From Chloroflexota bacterium (GTDB lineage Bacteria > Chloroflexota > Anaerolineae > Promineifilales > Promineifilaceae): a DNA stretch of 6,337 nucleotides. The DNA is taken from the NCBI GenBank assembly GCA_020353135.1, contig CP070688.1, positions 2,034,654 to 2,040,990 of the forward strand, in the 5' to 3' direction. Below, piece after piece: positions 5,185-6,337 of this stretch. How positions within the stretch are numbered: the first letter of the stretch is position 1; each line of letters starts with the position of its first letter. The notes under the pieces are model-generated. The model had not been told where the DNA came from. It searched no databases and saw nothing but the letters and a program-made list of their open reading frames with translations. The translations under genes and the position numbers were made by a program.

Positions 5185-5192
5185 CCTTTCCC
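5129..5192 (-). terminator. 17-bp perfect hairpin between convergent lexA and the ABC permease gene
   Basis: Bases 5129-5145 (GGGAAAGGCAATCGGAT) are perfectly complementary to 5176-5192, giving a 17-bp stem with a 30-base loop. It begins immediately after the permease stop codon (5193-5195, minus strand). On the minus strand it is followed by a pyrimidine-rich stretch with several T residues, so a terminator is plausible. The long loop is unusual, and the stem word also occurs at 1913-1923, which suggests a repeat element that may double as a terminator. Confidence 0.6.
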
Positions 5193-6337
5193 CTACTCAA
5201 ATTTCAGCAGGTACATGGCGGCGGCGAAGAAGACCAGGGCGAAGCCGAAGAGAACCAGGCCCTGGGGCGCGACGCTGGCCAGGCCAAGCCCGTCGACTGT
5301 CATCCGCTTGAAGCCTTCGGCGGCATGGGCGTGGGGGGTTAGCATGCCCACAATGCGCAGCGGGCCGTCGGCCTCATAGATCCGGAAGGAGATGATCGTG
5401 CCGCCCAGACCGGCCAGGACAAAACCTAGAATCAAGCCTACCGCCCCAGCTTGTTTGCCATCCCGAGTTGAGGCTGCCAGCAGCAGGCCTAGCGAAGAGG
5501 CGGCCAGGGACAGGGCCAAGGTGATCAGCAGCAGCCCGGCCGCCGAGTCGCCCAGGGGCATGCCAAAGACGCCGGCGGCGACGCCAAAGAGGAAGATCAC
5601 CTGGAGGAAGACAACGATCATGAAGGCCAACATGGTGCCGCCGACGATGGCGCCCCGATCCAGGGGAGCAGCCAACAGGCGGCGGAAAGTACCGTGGTCT
5701 TTCTCGGTGTGCAAGGCCTGGGCGATGGTGCCTATCAAGAAGAAGGCGAACATGACCGCGAAGTTGGGGATGACATGCGCGAAGGGGCTGAAAACTTCCT
5801 GGCTTTCCTCAGTCCATGCTTCGGCGGACACGACGATGGGTGGATCAGTCTCCATGACCTGCAACTGGGTCATGATGGCGCCCAGGATCTGGGCCTCGGC
5901 CGCCTGGCGGACTTCAGGCGGGGCCTCATCCAGGATGCCCGACTCGTCGAGCACCGAACGGATGCCATGCTGCAATTCGCCCTGCACGGTTGGCGGAGCG
6001 GCGGCGAAGTTGACCAGGCCGGTGACATGGCGCGCGTAATCCTTGTTGACAGGATCGACCAGCACAGTGACCTTCGTTGGATCGTAAGCGTCGATCTGCT
6101 CGCTGAAATCGGCCGGTATAATGATGGCCGCCAAACGTTCGCCCTCGTTCACCAATTGATCGGCTTCGGCGACCGAATCGAGGGTCTCGATGCGTAGCAT
6201 GGTCATATCGGCCAGGATATCTTCGACCATTTCGCCGTAGGGGCCGCTATCTTCGTTGACAATATAGACGTCGAATTGCACGCTGGCCTCTTCCTCGCCG
6301 CCACCGCCGCCGGACGAGATGCCGATCAGGCTGGCGA
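5193..6337 (-). CDS. ABC-2 type transporter permease, C-terminal part (start beyond right edge)
   Basis: About 380 residues are visible. A GTG at 6281 could pass for a start, but the frame stays open upstream to the edge. It reads ...SLIGISSGGGGGEEEAS before VQFDVYIVNEDSG, which is the end of a first membrane helix and a linker. The real start is therefore outside. Order of parts: end of TM1, an extracytoplasmic domain of about 170 residues, then five hydrophobic segments (FAVMFAFFLIGTIAQAL, AFMIVVFLQVIFLFGVAAGV, LLLITLALSLAASSLGLLLA, GAVGLILGFVLAGLGGTII and VLFGFALVFFAAAMYLL). LTPHAHAAEGF near the end is typical of ABC-2 permeases. It would pair with an ATPase, probably encoded further right, to export an unidentified substrate such as a lipid or antimicrobial compound. 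The family is secure; the substrate is unknown. Confidence 0.9.
   Translation of the reverse strand, partial: ASLIGISSGGGGGEEEASVQFDVYIVNEDSGPYGEMVEDILADMTMLRIETLDSVAEADQLVNEGERLAAIIIPADFSEQIDAYDPTKVTVLVDPVNKDYARHVTGLVNFAAAPPTVQGELQHGIRSVLDESGILDEAPPEVRQAAEAQILGAIMTQLQVMETDPPIVVSAEAWTEESQEVFSPFAHVIPNFAVMFAFFLIGTIAQALHTEKDHGTFRRLLAAPLDRGAIVGGTMLAFMIVVFLQVIFLFGVAAGVFGMPLGDSAAGLLLITLALSLAASSLGLLLAASTRDGKQAGAVGLILGFVLAGLGGTIISFRIYEADGPLRIVGMLTPHAHAAEGFKRMTVDGLGLASVAPQGLVLFGFALVFFAAAMYLLKFE

Noticed and set aside
5392..6197. Long plus-strand open frames opposite the ABC permease
   Set aside because: Their products look like random high-GC antisense translation, while the minus strand encodes a clear membrane protein with expected motifs.

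Overview
This is a GC-rich bacterial window, except for the lexA region, which is visibly more AT-rich. It carries five protein-coding stretches plus an odd inverted duplication at its left end. The gene mix points tentatively to Chloroflexota: a sulfatase-modifying-factor-like (FGE) domain on the end of a larger protein, a Gram-positive-style LexA box, and an ECF41-type sigma factor. No rRNA or tRNA was seen that could settle the taxonomy.

Layout, left to right. Positions 1-250 are an imperfect inverted copy of 431-695. Both arms encode the same protein segment in frame, on opposite strands. The plus-strand reading frame (91-1788) runs through the left arm antisense, so its first ~54 codons are probably not the native N-terminus of the SUMF1/FGE-domain protein. 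Next comes an operon of an FAD/NAD(P) oxidoreductase (1995-3248) and an ECF41 sigma factor with a fused SnoaL-like domain (3241-4134). The two genes overlap by 8 bp. About 100 bp upstream of the oxidoreductase lies TGTCACA-N16-TGTC, which closely resembles the promoter I recall for ECF41 sigma factors. The operon is therefore probably positively autoregulated.

A lexA gene follows (4281-4970). Its promoter is easy to read: TTGACT-N17-TATTAT with one perfect and one near-perfect GAAC-N4-GTTC operator, 24 bp apart, a standard SOS autoregulation layout. The 222-bp gap between lexA and the convergent last gene holds a 17-bp perfect hairpin and a 22-bp direct repeat. The hairpin stem contains GGCAATCGGAT, a word that also occurs in the leader of the oxidoreductase operon, so this may be a small dispersed repeat. 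The last gene (minus strand, 6337-5193) is the C-terminal part of an ABC-2 type permease whose start lies beyond the right edge.

The genes do not form one pathway. They are three independent units: an FGE-domain protein, an ECF41 stress-type operon, and the SOS repressor next to a convergent exporter permease. The most rewarding points are the self-contained ECF41 circuit and the diverged inverted duplication. I see no convincing evidence of a wholly new system.
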